A stretch of 64,000 bases of DNA from Panonychus citri (GCF_014898815.1 NW_026515441.1:1-64000); one strand, 5' to 3'; positions 26,453 through 39,792 are shown, counted from the first letter of the stretch. Program-made: numbers and translations. The notes: generated by a model not told the origin, from the letters alone.

Positions 26453-29300
26453 GCTGATTTGTTTCAAATAGAAACCGTTAATTAATCTTGTTATTAATAA
26501 ATTGCTTTTATGTGTATATGAGTTAAATTAATGTTCTGGGTGTTAATCATTGAGATGGATCATCAAACTAACGGTTAACAATCAAAAAGGTAATGGGATA
26601 ACTATTCAGGCCAACGATAATCATCATGTTATATAAGTGTATGGATATTATTAGTTTCAGGAATCAGTTGGATAAGAAAAAAACAAGTTCAATTCATTGA
26701 ATTAACCATTATAATGGTATGTAATTAACTGATCAACTCGAAAATATCGGTTTTGAAATTGAATCAGAAAGATTATCAAGTGAAAGTTGGAGATCACAGT
26801 TATATGAAAAAAAAAGTTTTCCATGATAACTTCCGATAGAAATGTGAAATTTTTGAATCATTGCCAATCAAAGTTGATTAGATTTAAATGATTAAATCTA
26901 ATAATCATCATCAAAGTGAAAGTTTTCATAATCGTAATGATTAAAAATAAGAAGAAGAGTGAAAAGTTAATCAATGGATTGAATTGTTCATGTTATTTAT
27001 TATCATGTTCAGTAATCAATATGATGAAGATTATATTTCATAAGAGATTAACTGATTTTCACTATTAAAGTTGGATTAATATGATAACAAATTGATCATA
27101 ATCAGTCAATCCTAAAATTAATACAATTAAACAAAGTTAATCATGATTAATATACAAAATTTTTGGTCTCTTTGATTCCAATATATTTGTTAATCATTTA
27201 ACTATTTCAACACAATACAAAATGGGATTAAATTGTTATCAACTCTATTTACTTATTAATCTTACCTGGCGGCGATTCAAATCAAAATGATATCATGTTG
27301 ATAATGATGATTAATAATAATGATAGTTAATAGATAATTATCTTGAATGGAAATCATATCAATTAGAAATCTTCCTTTTCCGGTTTCCGATTGGACGTTT
27401 TGAAGTAAATAATAAAAAAAAACAAATTCGATAAAAAAAAGTTCTAATCACTTTTTTCCTAACCATTTCAAGTACAAAACTAATTATACAATTAAAGTAA
27501 ATTCTGCTAATCAATTAATGTTAATTGTCTACATTGTAAATAGGAAATCAGTTTGAAATTGAATGATTATTCAGACAACTGATTAGCTTTTATATCCTCA
27601 CCTTTAATTAGTTATTAATTATGATGATGGTGATGATGATTAGGCTAATAATTAGTTTAAATTAATGTTAATTACTTTTGAAAGTTGAAAATAAGTTCAA
27701 CAATTGTGTTATTAAAATGTTCCGATGGGAAATTGATTGTTTGTTGCAAGAAAAATTTAAAATCAATCGTTAACCAACAATCAATTCATTCAACTATGTA
27801 ACTCAATCAGTTTAATTGGATTTCAATCACTTGGTGAGACCAATTAACAATTTAGACAACAATCAGCAAACAATAAGAAACAAACAGTAAAAACAAAATG
27901 GTAACTAATTTAAACAATTTACGGAAGTTAATAATCAATTTAACAATTAACGCTTTGAGAAAAGCTTCCTTAATCATTTAGAAAAAGTTACAATTGAATT
28001 AACAATTATGAAATTGTTTAAACAATCAATTCAATCAAGTGAGATAATCAATTGGATAAACTTAATTGTCAACCAGTTTAAACTTTTATATAATAAGTTA
28101 TCATTTTCAATCTTAATTGTTAACCTAATGTCAACTGGGCGTTTAGTTATTATTACAATTTAGTGTCATTATCAATTGAAAATTTAAACAATTAGTTAAT
28201 TGTTGGTCAAGCCCTTTGATAGGGATGACATGGACTTAGAAATTAAAAATTGGGCTAAATTGTAGGTCGCACGATATAAGAGATGTTAATTGTCATCGAT
28301 GAGGTTTAAATAATAGCTAAAGTGTCTGGGTGATAATGACAATTAACTGTGTTAATGATTAACTAAATTTAAATCAAGTATTTGGTGTGTAAGAAGATTA
28401 AGATTGATTGTATACAATTAAGATAATACGGTTAAATTGTGAATTGAACAATAGGTTAAACATGTAGGGAGAGAGACAGTTATTAACTTTTCTCAATGAT
28501 TTACATTAACTATCTCTCCATGAAGATGATAATCATTAACCATGGTTGATTTAGATTTACCTGATTAGTATTGTTCACAATCAACTAATTGTTGGTTAAC
28601 AATCAGAGTCTTGTATCGATGGGTCAATCTTTTTTTTTCACCATTCACAGTGTGTGTATATTAACACTTGAAACGTATTGTTAAGGAGCAAATAAATTAC
28701 CACCTGATTTACTTGATTACTGGTCAAACTTGACCAATAAACAATTGAAAATAAATATTGGATCAATTGAGAAATCATATCGGTCATCGTGATAATTATT
28801 ATTATTATAATCATTGCATCAATGAGCTTCATTCATCATCTTAAGCTTGATACAAATTTTAGTGGGAAAAAAAGTAAACAAAATTTTACTATGATTGAGA
28901 AAACAATTAACCATTACAATCAATTAATCCATTTGTAGTTATCAACATTATCATCAATCTCATGATGATCATGATGATGATGAATAATGATGATCCTCAT
29001 TAACCATCAACATAATATTTAAAGGGCAATCCAATTGGAGTCTTATTGTAATCAAGTTGATTTACTCAATTGAGAAACAAAAAAAAATGAGAGAAATTTT
29101 TTTTTTCAATCAATCAAAAACAATTAAATCATCATTTGCGTGTAACATTGATGATCAGGATAAAGATTAAGGGATAAAGATGATGCTCGCATCATCTTAT
29201 ATTAGTTACACCTTTAATTTTCGCAACGATTATATCGGTGTCTTAAATTGTTGGCCTAGAAAAAAAAACGAATTAGAAAACCAAAGCAAATCGAGATGAA
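14011..29300. other. gene-poor AT-rich region dense in ACAATT/AATTGT words (first part)
   Basis: I find no spliced or single-exon gene here. All open frames over 60 codons are isolated, lack plausible splice partners and have low-complexity composition. The words ACAATT and AATTGT, often as AACAATTAA or TTAATTGTT, are very frequent. I counted 14 in 18001-18600 and 9 in 21301-21900, where base composition alone would give about one. Strings such as TGTAAACA and ATGATGATG also recur. A CT microsatellite lies at about 26421-26450. The stretch could be cis-regulatory DNA, a long intron of a gene outside the window, or simply the background of this genome. Confidence 0.6.
26420..26451. repeat. (CT)n microsatellite
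   Basis: A nearly pure CT dinucleotide run of about 30 bp lies in the gene-poor region. Confidence 0.9.
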
Positions 29301-29397
29301 GATGAAAGAGAGTAAAAAAAGAAACTGGTTTCATTATATTAATAGTCTCTTCCCTTTATCTTTCTTTCTTTCTTTCTTTTCATCTTCATCCTCTTTC

Positions 29398-29523
29398 TTT
29401 CCTCTCTCATCTTCATCGCATTCTAAAAGCACTTTGTTTCTTAGCATCTTCATCTCTTTCTTTCCTCTCTCATCTTCATCGCATTCTAAAAGCACTTTGT
29501 TTCTTAGCATCTTCATCTCTCTT
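29398..29523. repeat. 63-bp tandem duplication, two copies
   Basis: A 63-bp unit beginning CCTCTCTCATCTTCATCGCA at 29401 repeats from 29464 with essentially no change. It sits in a pyrimidine-rich tract and keeps frames open on both strands only because the unit is a multiple of three without stops. I do not regard either frame as a gene. Confidence 0.85.
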
Positions 29524-32500
29524 CCTTTGTGTCTCTCTATCCAGGTAAACTCAATACTCTCCACACTCAATGTGATTTGTATGATTTTCAGGTAGACGGA
29601 TAACCTTTATCCATCAATGACCACAATAAACATTAATTCATTCAACTTGCAATTTGAATTGTTGTAACAATCAGCCATTTAAAGTGTGAACACAATCATT
29701 CATTGAATTTGCATTCTAATTTACCTGAAAAAAAGGACAATAAATATAAAAAAAAATTTCAAATGAGTCCAAAAATACTGTTGCTTTCAATGGTTTTTGT
29801 AACAAAAAGTTTCAAATTTTTATCAATACAAATGATTGAAAATCTGAAAATATCTTCTCAACTTAATGATTTGCAATTGAAATCTAAACTATTGATTAAA
29901 TTGTTAATGTTTCTTGTTCTGATTGTTGAGATTTACATTAACAGTGGTAGAAACATTATCAATGAGTTGATTCCATGTTACATCGTAACTAAATTAACCC
30001 ATTAAATTAGCAATTAACGTTAATCAACACAATCTAATTGCAAAAGTTTCGCAAGAAAATAGTCATTTAAACTTGTAATCAGTTGGCAATTTGAATTCAA
30101 TCAAGTTGATGATGATGATGAAGATAATGATGATAATATTGGATCGATAACAAAAAGTATTCGCGAAAAATTTAATTAAGATTGGCAATAGGAAAGAGGA
30201 AATTAATTTCTATCGCTGACAAAGTTCAAATAGACAAGTTGAAAGGTTAAATTGAATTTCTTTATATCTTAAAAGTTTAGGTTTCCAATGGTGGATAACA
30301 ATAAACATAGGAAATTGTATTCGATAATAAGACTATTTGAATTCTAAGAATTTTTTTATATTCTTTTTCTATGAAATGAGAACATTTCTTCTAGATCTTT
30401 TTAGATCTTCTTCTCTTTTTTATCCCTCGAAATTGTAAAAGTCTTAAATTTCCATAGGAATTTATTTCTTTGTTTACTTTTACCTTTGTTGATCTTTTTC
30501 TTCCCATAAATGGACTATAACATGTATTAGTGGATTCGTTGGGTCAGTTTAGTAAAAATGACCAGAAGGATAAGTTTACAATGGACTAGAAGGAGGAGAG
30601 GGAGGAGGAAGAAGAGGTAAGATGAATACACAATTTTACCATCGAAAGGTAAATGTAGCAAAGAGATTGAGAGATATTCTAGATCAATGTTGAATCTAAG
30701 CTTATCGAATTGTTAGAGAGAGAAAAAAGATTCGAAAAAGAAAAAAAAAGTTTGGAAAAAGTTTTTTTTTATTCTTATTCTGATATTTCAATATGATTGA
30801 AGAGATTGTAGCTGTTTTTCATGATTAAAGTGATAGTTGGAATCATGAATTTGAAATTAATCTGAAAACAGAAACAAAAAAAAAGTTCTGTTGATTATCA
30901 TGAGAGTTTTTTTTTATATTTTCTAAGCCAAATTAAGCTAATCATCATCATCAATTGTTAGTATTGTGATTAAGTTTGATGATGATAATGAACATGATTT
31001 TGATGAGAGAGGTTAAAAAACAAAGCTCGAGATGAGATTGGATCAACATGGTAATTGGATTTCTCAGATTATAATAATAGTAGATTAGGTTGGGTCAGTT
31101 TAGAGATTGGAATCAATGGTCAATCAAGTTTAGTCCCAACAAGAACATGAGTAACTTTTTTTTTGTTTCTGTTTAAAACTGACCACTTAATCCAGGACAT
31201 GATTAGTTTGGTCAATCTCATTGATATGGAAACTTTCAACATGTGATGGGTTAAAATTAGTAACAATTAAAAGGTTGATTGTTTAAGATATTAAATCAGT
31301 GACCATGAAATCCGGTAAAGTAGTAAAATCTAATCACATCCGAAGCGGAAACTGTTAGCAATTAAATAAAATTAATCTTTCTTGAAATTAACAATCAGCT
31401 CATCGTTATCATGATGATTTTAATTGATTACAATCTTATGGTGAGGCTCTTGTCTTTTCACAACATTGACCCAAATATGGACACATAGATATACAAGGTA
31501 ATGATTTCCGGTCAGTAAGAGGTTACTAATTAGTGACTTAATTTGTATTCCAATGTATAGTCATCACCCTTAGTTAGTAATTAACTTTAATTACAATACA
31601 AGGTTATTTGCCGATACAAAGTTTGTATTATCATATTGCAATAAAAAATGGTTACTTTTGGAAAGTTAGTTAACTAATTGTGATTATTTAACAGTTAATT
31701 GCTGCCAGGTAACTATGAATACATTAGTTTCTTTAAAAATATAATAATAATTATGCAAATTGTGACAATTAGTTTGTCTCTTCCTCATGCAATTAATGAA
31801 GGAAATTAAGTGAAAACTTTACATAATCAGACCAAGGTCCATTTTCGGGTGAAAATAATGTAACAATTAACTTTTAATTAGTCCAAATAATCAGCTAATT
31901 CTTGTAATCAATATAACTGCCAATTTGTAAGTATAAGTTTAGGTTTATTGACCATTAAGCTTAATTGTTGTTAACCCAAACCATTGATTAATTGTAGACA
32001 ATAATGAATTTGAAAACATCAATTGAAGCTAATCAAAGGTAATTGTATACGTTTTGTTGGTGTGCAACATGATTTAATTGTGATCAACAATTGATTTAAA
32101 TACAATTTAGATAAATTGTGATCAGTAATCGATAGTTGATTTTATCCTTATTGAACTTAACACAATTTAATTGTTAAGATTAACTGTTAATGATGATAAT
32201 ACCAATTGAAATAACGGTTATTTCTTGTTGAGTAATTTAAAATAATCAACTAACCTTTAATTGTTGTTAATCAACACATTCAAATACAAAAGGTTATTAA
32301 TAAATTTTGAATGTAACAATTTTTGATTGTTACTTTGTCATCAATTCAAATAAATAATAAGGTTAAACATTAGTTTTAAAACCTTTAATTGTTACAATTA
32401 TCATGTTGATAATGAAAACAATCAACGAATACAAATAAATGATTGTCAAGATTAACAATCTTTACCAAACCGTTTTCAGGACAATTAAAGGTTACATGAT

Positions 32501-35500
32501 CATAATTAACACAGAGATGCTCATTTGATTGATTAAATTGTTCACCATTCTAATCACTAATCATAATAATAATCATCAATCATTTATTAATAATAAAAAT
32601 AAGAAAAGTATTGCATTCAAATTATGATGATAACCACAACTTAATCATTGATAAACTACCCAATGGATTAAATTGATTAACTAGAAAGTACAATTTAATC
32701 AAGATTCAGATTAATTGATTACTTATGAGGAAGATGTAAAAACAAAAGACATTCAATTACAATTAACTATCAGATGGAAAAGAAAACTTTGATTGAAAGT
32801 TGATTAGATTATAATAAGATGTTGTATTATTTGGAAAGCAAATTGATTGGCACAGTTAATTGTAAGGTTGTTAATTTCATGTTGATGGTAAAACCTATTA
32901 TCATTAACTAACTAATTTAAGTATAAGAAAACTGGATTAAGGTGAAAACAACAATCAAAGTAAAAGGGCTAAGCCCAAAAATCCCTATTGTTCATCATCA
33001 TTATCATCACAATGTTAAATTCATATATACCTCAGGTAGTCAATTGTATATTATTATCATGATGATTAACTGATTGTGTTACAAATGAATGAATGAAAAT
33101 TAATCAATATGAAAAGCATTAATATTACAAGAATAGATTCATCAATACAATTGATTTACAATCTATTGTTGATTAAAAGGGATATTTAATCATAACCATG
33201 ATCAATTCAAAGCCAAGCCTATGGATAGTAAATATTTTAATTGTCTAATCAAATTGTAAGTAAATTAATTCGTTGATTTTTTTTTTTGGTTTATTTACCA
33301 GATTAAAGTTGATCAAATCATTGGAATCAATTTATAATTGTAACATGACCTAAATTGTGATTAAACTTTCATGTTAATTATGATGATAGACTTTAAATTT
33401 GTGAAAGGTGTGATAATTAATAAGTTAATTGTAATAGATTTGCTTCTCATTGATTGTAATCAAGACAAAATTGGTTGATTACAATTTTGAATTTAATATC
33501 ATCTGATTAATCAACAATATTCTGATATTATCATTTGAAAACAAATGATTGAGTTGATGAATGAAATGATTTGCTGTTAACAATGAGCTAAATTTTTTTC
33601 ATCATCATTATCATCAACATCATCATTTACAATTAACTTTAATCATAATGATGACCATTAAAATATATATATTAATAATAAAATACAATTGATAACTATT
33701 AATAGTATCCTCATTATGATAATATTGACTCACCAATTGTTACCTTATTCATTCATCAATTTAATTGTGAATGATAAAGTTTATTGATTAATAACAGTTA
33801 GTTAAGTAGCATGATGATTATCATGATGACAGGTTAATTGGTTACCTGGTGACATAAGACATTCAACTTGATATTATTATTATTATCATACATCAATGAG
33901 CAAGAAGTAAAAGTTCAATGAAAAGATAACAAATTGGATAATATTAGATCATAAAATTCTGAATCATGATTAGCGAAACAGAATGCGAATCAAGAAAAAC
34001 AGAGTTTCGATTCGAGGATAATAATTCGTAAACATGAAGATAATTCCCTTGGTAATTTGATCTGAAAGATAAAATGGAAACCAAATTCTGAGTCTCTCCT
34101 GTGGATATATCATATTATTCACGATCAAACTTGAGAGATGAGGAAGAGAAAAAAAAAGTTCGAAAGGTTGAGAAGAAAAAATAAGAATTCGATTCGTTTG
34201 AAATCTTCTGAATGATTATTGTATACATGATGATGCGAAACTTTAAAGATGAGGTCAGAAAAATATGACAGTTTGACAGTTGAACATGTAAAGTAGTTGA
34301 TTCCATCAAGATGATTCTGAAACTCAGAATTACTCAATTTCCGTTTTTTCTTCATCATTTCAGTTTTTTTCTCACAACAATATTTATTATCTTATCATCT
34401 TCATCATCATCATCAACACCCTCAAGACATTTATATGCATGTAATCATTTGGGTCTTTTTATTATTTCTCTTGTTTTCTCAATCTTATTTTGCTCTCTCT
34501 CAACTTTTCAGAATCGGAACATTATTTTGATTCATTTTTTATTCTGTTTACTTTTTATTTCATGATAAATATAAAATGGATTATGAAAATAAACTGTTGG
34601 ATAACATTATCACTTCATATTAATATGTTGGGTGAAAAACTCATATGAGAATCGAGGTGAAAAAAAGAAACAGGAAGTAAGAATTTCATTTCCAGGATAA
34701 CAAAGGTAATTTATCTAAGACTTGAATTGATTATTGGTGATCATCATCATCATTAATATCAAGAGATTATCATAATAATAATAATATAAATCTGCTTTGG
34801 GATCATCTTTGACTATCAATTGTTTACCTTAATTATCATTGAACACATTAGGTGAATTATGGGAAATCTTTTATCAGTAGGAAGAGGAAGTGATCAGAGG
34901 AAAGTTGAGATTCTCTTGGAATAATCAATGATAATTAATCTAATAAAAACAAAAACGATTCCAAAATTATGCTACCCGATATTCAACCAAAACTAACGGT
35001 AAAATGTGTATCTAGATATTCAACTGTTGATACGATTAAACAAATGGACATTGAATCAATTGAAGAAATTGATAATTGAGGTGAGTTTAAATTTAGAAGT
35101 AAGAAAAAAGTTTCATCATGATGATGGTTAATTGGGAGGAAGGTGATTTATGATTCGTTCATGATGATTATGCTTCTGATAAAAGAGAGAGATAAAGATG
35201 ATGATGATGATGATGGACACTACATCAAGGTGAGCTCAGGTGAATTCATTCAAATCAAATTCTAAATCATAACAGTAACACTACTCAGGTGGACACATGA
35301 AACGATTTCCCGAAAACATGAAAACACGTTCGCCAGTTTAATCGCTTCTTGTAATCATCTTCGACGATCATTAATATTATCATACTTTTCGTCTTGTCTT
35401 TTTTTCTTTCTTTGCTAAGGCGTTAACATCTTTTTCTTTCTCTCTCTCATCATCATATTTATCTTCATCTTCATCTTTTCTTCCTTTGGGTTTGTGGGAC

Positions 35501-36220
35501 AAGTAAAGAAGGTTTTAAAGATGGAGAGCAAAAAAAAGAAAAAGTTGTGATGTCAAATGTATACAAATAATTCTGATTCTGAATTCGGATGCATGATGAT
35601 GATGATGATGATCGCATCATCATGATGAAAGATGGTAGCGATGATGAAGATGCGAAAATTGAGAACAGAAAAAGAACAAGTAAAAAAAATTGGAAGAAAA
35701 TAAGTTAACTTTTTTTTTTCGAAAACATTAATTTCTAATGATGATTAAAATAATGACGAAATAATCAAGTAAAGATCCTTAATTTAATTGCGATGATTAA
35801 CATTCAATTTGAATGATCGTTTGTTGAGATTAAATTGTTTTCCATCATAACAAATATAACATTGAACGAGAAAAGTAATATTTCAATTAACTTAAATTGG
35901 AAACAAAAAACTTAATTTTAATTATAACCTTTTCATTTACAATTAACTTGATTTCAACTGATTGGGCTAATCAATTAGCTAAATATTTAATTGATTGTTG
36001 CAGGTTTTCACAGTTAAGGTTGATAAATTAACTTTAACTTACCTTGAATTAATTGAGAGGTTTAAATTGTTGAATCTTTTGCAATGATGACAATTTTTGA
36101 TTATTGCAATTAAATTGATAAGATTTAAATTTGATGATTTAAATTGTCTAATTTTTTAGGTTGTTGTTGATTGAAACACTTAATTAAAGTGTTGTAATTG
36201 TAAACACACACAAAGACAAG
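29524..36220. other. gene-poor AT-rich region (second part)
   Basis: This continues the desert, with the same ACAATT/AATTGT-rich texture, runs of ATGATG (for example near 35.2 and 35.6 kb) and purine tracts near 30.6 kb. Open frames around 29.7-30.0 kb and 34.1-34.6 kb have no supporting splice signals or recognisable content. I see nothing else. Confidence 0.55.
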
Positions 36221-36224
36221 AAAA

Positions 36225-36770
36225 TTTAATTAAATCCAGGTAATGTTAAGGTAACGATAATTGTAATCATTATTGGTTTTAAATTGATCAGATTTAATCA
36301 CAATTAAAATGACACAAAAATTGTTGAGTGATTAACATGATTAACACAATTTAATATCCAACTTTGTAAATGGCAAAATCCAAACAATTATTAAAGCACA
36401 ATTGATAATGATAATTATCCTTTTTGTATGTTGATTGTTTAAAGATTTTAATTGGTATCCTAATGATTGAGATTTAATTACAACAATTAACTTTGAATCG
36501 ATGTTACCAAGTAGGAAGGTCAATGATGGTAAACAATTATTTTGGTCAAGACTTAATGGTCAAGATGTCAGGTGAAAATTGTCCTTTGATTGTCCTTTAC
36601 ACTTTGGTAAACAAGGAAACTGAATTAAGTTTGTTAATGTATATGAATGAAAACACAACCAATTGTAATTACAATTAGAACATAGATTTAGACTTGATGA
36701 TGATTTATATCAACTGATTAATTATAGTTGATTTTTACTATCGACCATCAACTGATTGATGAATTACCGA
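36225..36770. repeat. array-edge segment partly duplicated inside the F-box array
   Basis: The left part of this block (about 36225-36415, including AATCCAGGTAATGTTAAGG) recurs at about 42371-42552. Its right part (about 36395-36730) recurs in shortened form at about 43945-44130. The two daughter pieces flank a transposon insertion and a truncated F-box copy. This shows that flanking non-coding DNA was duplicated into the array and then split. Confidence 0.75.
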
Positions 36771-36929
36771 ATTCAGGTGAACATTGAATCCGGTGAAAAA
36801 AAGGTTTGTTGTTGTTTTTGATTTCTAATGTTTATGATACACTTTTGGTTATCATTGAAGCTTTTCCAGAACAAGTTGAAAGGAAAGAAAGAGGATGAAT
36901 AGAGAGTTGAAGCAGAATTTCATCTGGAT

Positions 36930-37245
36930 AAAATTGAGAGTTTCAATTGTATGAGAAAGAAGATGATGAAAAAGTAGGAGGAGGATGAAGATGAAGACGA
37001 GAGAGCGAGAGAGTAGAACAGGGGAAATGTTTCAAGTATAAGGAAAAGTAAGACAAAAATCCTGAACTGGTTCTGATAAGCTGAACATTTCGAATTGGAA
37101 TAATTTATCGTTTTGAGAGAAGTTTATGCTTCCCTCTGATGGATTAGAATTGTAACTTATTCTAACGAACCAAAGTGGCGCGAATTGGTAGTTTCTTCTA
37201 AAGTTTTCTAACGAAAGATTAAAGAGTAGAGAAGATGAAATGATC
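36930..37245. repeat. duplicated non-F-box block, copy 1 (antisense open frame)
   Basis: About 315 bp, starting near GAGAGTTTCAATTGTATGAG, recurs almost unchanged at about 50760-51062. On the minus strand it holds an open frame of 71 codons (37247-37032), against 69 codons in the other copy. The frame begins with TTG, and three of the five differences I can see are amino-acid changes, so there is no sign of protein selection. Origin unknown. Confidence 0.7.
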
Positions 37246-37369
37246 AACGAAATGACCTAAATACATGAATTTTAATTCGATGAGCGAATCAATTTGCTAT
37301 GAATTCGATTTCATGAAACATTGTTTTTACGAATCTGCCAACTGTCTTCCAGTTCTCATTGATGAATAA
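37246..37369 (+). pseudogene. F-box family relic: last-exon tail only
   Basis: Only the end of exon 6 remains. AATGACCTAAA aligns with the family's EWPKL codons, and the frame then reads ICYEFDFMKHCFYESANCLPVLIDE and stops at TAA 37367-37369. Everything upstream is unrelated sequence, so this is a truncation scar. The same scar, with the same neighbour block, is at 51063-51191. Confidence 0.8.
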
Positions 37370-37626
37370 AACTGAGACAAACTTTAATGATTGTCTGTCA
37401 TGTTTCGAGGTGAAAGAAGAAAGTTCAGTTTGTGTCCAATTTTCTGTACGAATTGATCATTGCGAAAACTCATCATGTGAATATTTCGAGCAACTTATAT
37501 TCTTCATGAAGGTAAATAAGTAAAGCTCAAGATGAGTCCGTAAGCTCAACTTTTCTGTGCTTTAACGTAATTAGTGCTTTAACATTTCTTAAGGTTTTTG
37601 AGTTATTTATTAGTGAAATCATAATT

Positions 37627-37844
37627 ATGACATTGATTTACCTGATAATTGTCTTTGGAAAATCTTCGAAAATGTTCATGAGGCCAAAGATTTGCTTCGA
37701 TTGTCTAAAGGTAAGATTAAAATTCCGTTTAGATGGTGAAATTTTAAAACTTATTTACTTTCCCTTGATTCTTAAGTTTGTCCGATTTAATTAGGCCGAG
37801 ATTTAATCGAGTAAAATATCTTCATTTGATGGATATTGATAGTA
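37627..37844 (+). pseudogene. F-box family relic: exons 1-2 only, frameshifted
   Basis: Exon 1 (37627-37710) matches the family's F-box exon, but about 4 nt after the third codon are missing, so the ATG is out of frame with LPDNCLWKIFENVHEAKDLLRLSK. Exon 2 (37777-37844) has lost the WSDLI codons: TTTGTCCGATTTAATTAGGCC carries a TAG. Homology ends soon after 37855. Non-functional. Confidence 0.8.
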
Positions 37845-38071
37845 GTAAGTTAATTTCTCATTGATCGGTTCATTGGTAGGGCTCAAGATATGTCATTAAC
37901 CTCAATTTTTCTGCTTTCAGTTGCCTTATTTTCGGCTTACGATTCTAGGATTTTTAGGAAAATGACCCAATTTAATTGATTTCGAACAGTTGATCCGATT
38001 GTCCAATTGATCGAGATTTTAACTTGAACTTATTCTATTTAAATTTTCTATTAATTGATCTCAAGTGAATT

Positions 38072-39646
38072 ATGTCAATTAACAAACTACCAAACGAGTG
38101 TCTCTACAGTCAGACCTGTCATATTTGAACACTTTCATATTTGAACAAAATCCTGCCATCTACTGGATTTTAGTTTCGGACTCTATCCTTTTCCATGCAC
38201 GTGTACATTAATAACTGAACATTTATAACTGAACATTAACAAATGAAAATTATTGTTTATGAATATACAAAGAACGAAAAGAAAAGAAAAAAAATTAATT
38301 AATAGCAACGGAAACAATAAAAAAATTACATATATAATATGTTTATATTTACTCTATACGGTCTACAACCATGACCGTTCGAAGGCACCACAAGAGGGCG
38401 CTTAGTCATGAAGACGACCGTTAGGGTCTGAAAAACTAAATATGACAGGTCTGACTGTATATGATATTGGAACATTGCGATGGATTCGAAGATTTGATCC
38501 GATTATCCAAAGGTAACATCGAGATTAAGTTTAAATTTTAAATTTCTGAAATTCAATTTCTATTGATTTTTCAGTCTCTCCAAGATGGTTCCTGGTCATT
38601 TCGCTGAAGTTAAGCAAAGTTAAATATCTTCAATTGATGGATAGTAAGTAAACTCCACCTGATTGATTATTGATTCTGATTGACTCTTAATTTGATTGTT
38701 TCTAATTTCAGGATACAAAAGAGCTCAGGACTACATTGAGCATAACAAACTTTGGAAAAACACTACAGAAACTTTGAAAAGTCACAATTTAAGTGATTTG
38801 TTTCCGAATCTGAAGGTAATTGATAAATTGCGTTTTTCCACCAGAAAAATACTTAGTTTCTATCGATTGCATTTTTTTATATAGATTGTGGAAGTTCCGT
38901 TGCATTTTTTTGTTTCTCTTGAATCGTATACTTTTAGAAGGTTGATAAACGAACATCCAAAAATCAAAGGATTGATTGGACTTGATGAACCTGTTGAGAA
39001 CAGATATAACTTGGAAAATATCGAAATGATTTCATCAGATTTCAAATTTGAATTCGAGGTCCAAATTTGTCCATTTTAAAAATCCTTGAAATTCCACCTG
39101 GTAATCTTGGCTTTATTACTATTACTATGGCTTTAATACTTTCAGGCTAATTACATTGACGATACAATAAAAAATTTCAATCTAAGAGATTTGGTTATCG
39201 AACATGTAAGTGACAATGAAAAATTCTCATTTGATTCACTTTTTCGTTTTGATTCTTTCCACCTCAAGCCTTATACATGTGAGTTTACCTTGGAACTTTT
39301 ACGGATAATCTGCACAAAATTCCCGAATTTACATCATCTTGGAATCAGAGGCTACGAAGTTGACGATAGTCATGTAGAAGTAATGGTTAAACTATTACCA
39401 GAATTAAAACTGATCGACTTGAGAAAATGTAAGAAAGTGACCCAAAAATCAGCTCATTTCATTTCCAAATTTTGTGAAAAATCCAATCGATCGATTAAAA
39501 TCTTTTATGATTGTGAAAAGGAACCAACTGAATGGCCTAAATTGGATACTCCTCCCGAATTAATTGTCTACGGATTCGATTTCATGAAACATTGTTTCTA
39601 TAAAACTTGGAACTCACTTCCAGATTTGATTGATGAAGACAAATAA
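38072..39646 (+). pseudogene. F-box/LRR gene B, broken by a transposon and an internal deletion
   Basis: Exon 1 starts MSINKLPNECLY at 38072 and is interrupted by a 351-bp TIR element (38107-38457); it resumes at 38460 and ends at 38512. Exon 2 is 38575-38643, exon 3 is 38712-38815 (RYKRAQDYIEHNKLW...), and exon 4 starts at 38885 (IVEVPLHFFVSL). Near 39059 exon 4 jumps straight into exon 5, so the FRPAQLKQ region and intron 4 are deleted and the frame stops. The last exon (39269-39646) is intact (TLELLRIICTKFPNLHHL..., ending FDFMKHCFYKTWNSLPDLIDEDK). It belongs to the same subfamily as the genes at 44.8 and 48.9 kb. A transcript could still come from the intact 3' exon, but no full protein can be made. 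Confidence 0.85.
38107..38457. mobile_element. MITE, 351 bp, TA-flanked, inside F-box exon 1
   Basis: The termini are perfect inverted repeats: it begins CAGTCAGACCTGTCATATTT and ends with its complement. It is flanked by TA on both sides (38105-38106 and 38458-38459). The uninterrupted sister exon at 44839 reads GTGTCTCTATATGA at this point, showing exactly one TA duplicated. CAGT ends plus TA targets fit the Tc1/mariner-pogo group. There is no internal coding capacity, so it is non-autonomous. Confidence 0.92.
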
Positions 39647-39718
39647 AATTGCTAACTAAATTGATGGCCAATTTATCAGAAAAAATACAAATTCGAATAA
39701 GATCCGATATTCAATTTC

Positions 39719-39750
39719 TATTCATCCGAAAAAAGCGCTTTGTCTCAGAA
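39719..39750 (+). promoter_or_regulatory. left half of shared F-box upstream block (gene C), separated by an insertion
   Basis: CCGAAAAAAGCGCTTTGTCTC matches the block found before genes at 46.8, 54.5 and 59.7 kb. Its partner CAGCTGTTCTTCACGAG lies at 40166-40182. In the other copies the two halves are 15-25 bp apart; here the inserted element lies between them. Function as a promoter is inferred from conservation and position. Confidence 0.55.
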
Positions 39751-39792
39751 ACTAAAGGGTGTGTAGTTTTAAACTACTGTAATATTACAGTA

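Noticed and set aside
29296..29595. Open frames on both strands over a Ser/Phe-rich or Lys/Glu-rich repeat
   Set aside because: Explained by a 63-bp pyrimidine-rich tandem duplication; codons are pure repeat translation.
29703..30005. 100-codon frame with hydrophobic stretches
   Set aside because: The start is TTG; an internal ATG gives a short hydrophobic peptide with no family features. I could not support it.
34115..34565. Overlapping frames on both strands near 34.1-34.6 kb
   Set aside because: Biased T-rich/A-rich composition, mutually overlapping, no splicing evidence.
36493..36678. 61-codon frame at the array edge
   Set aside because: The duplicated copy inside the array does not keep the frame.
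37032..37247. Antisense frame conserved in two copies
   Set aside because: Begins with TTG; most differences between the copies change amino acids, so openness reflects recent duplication rather than selection.
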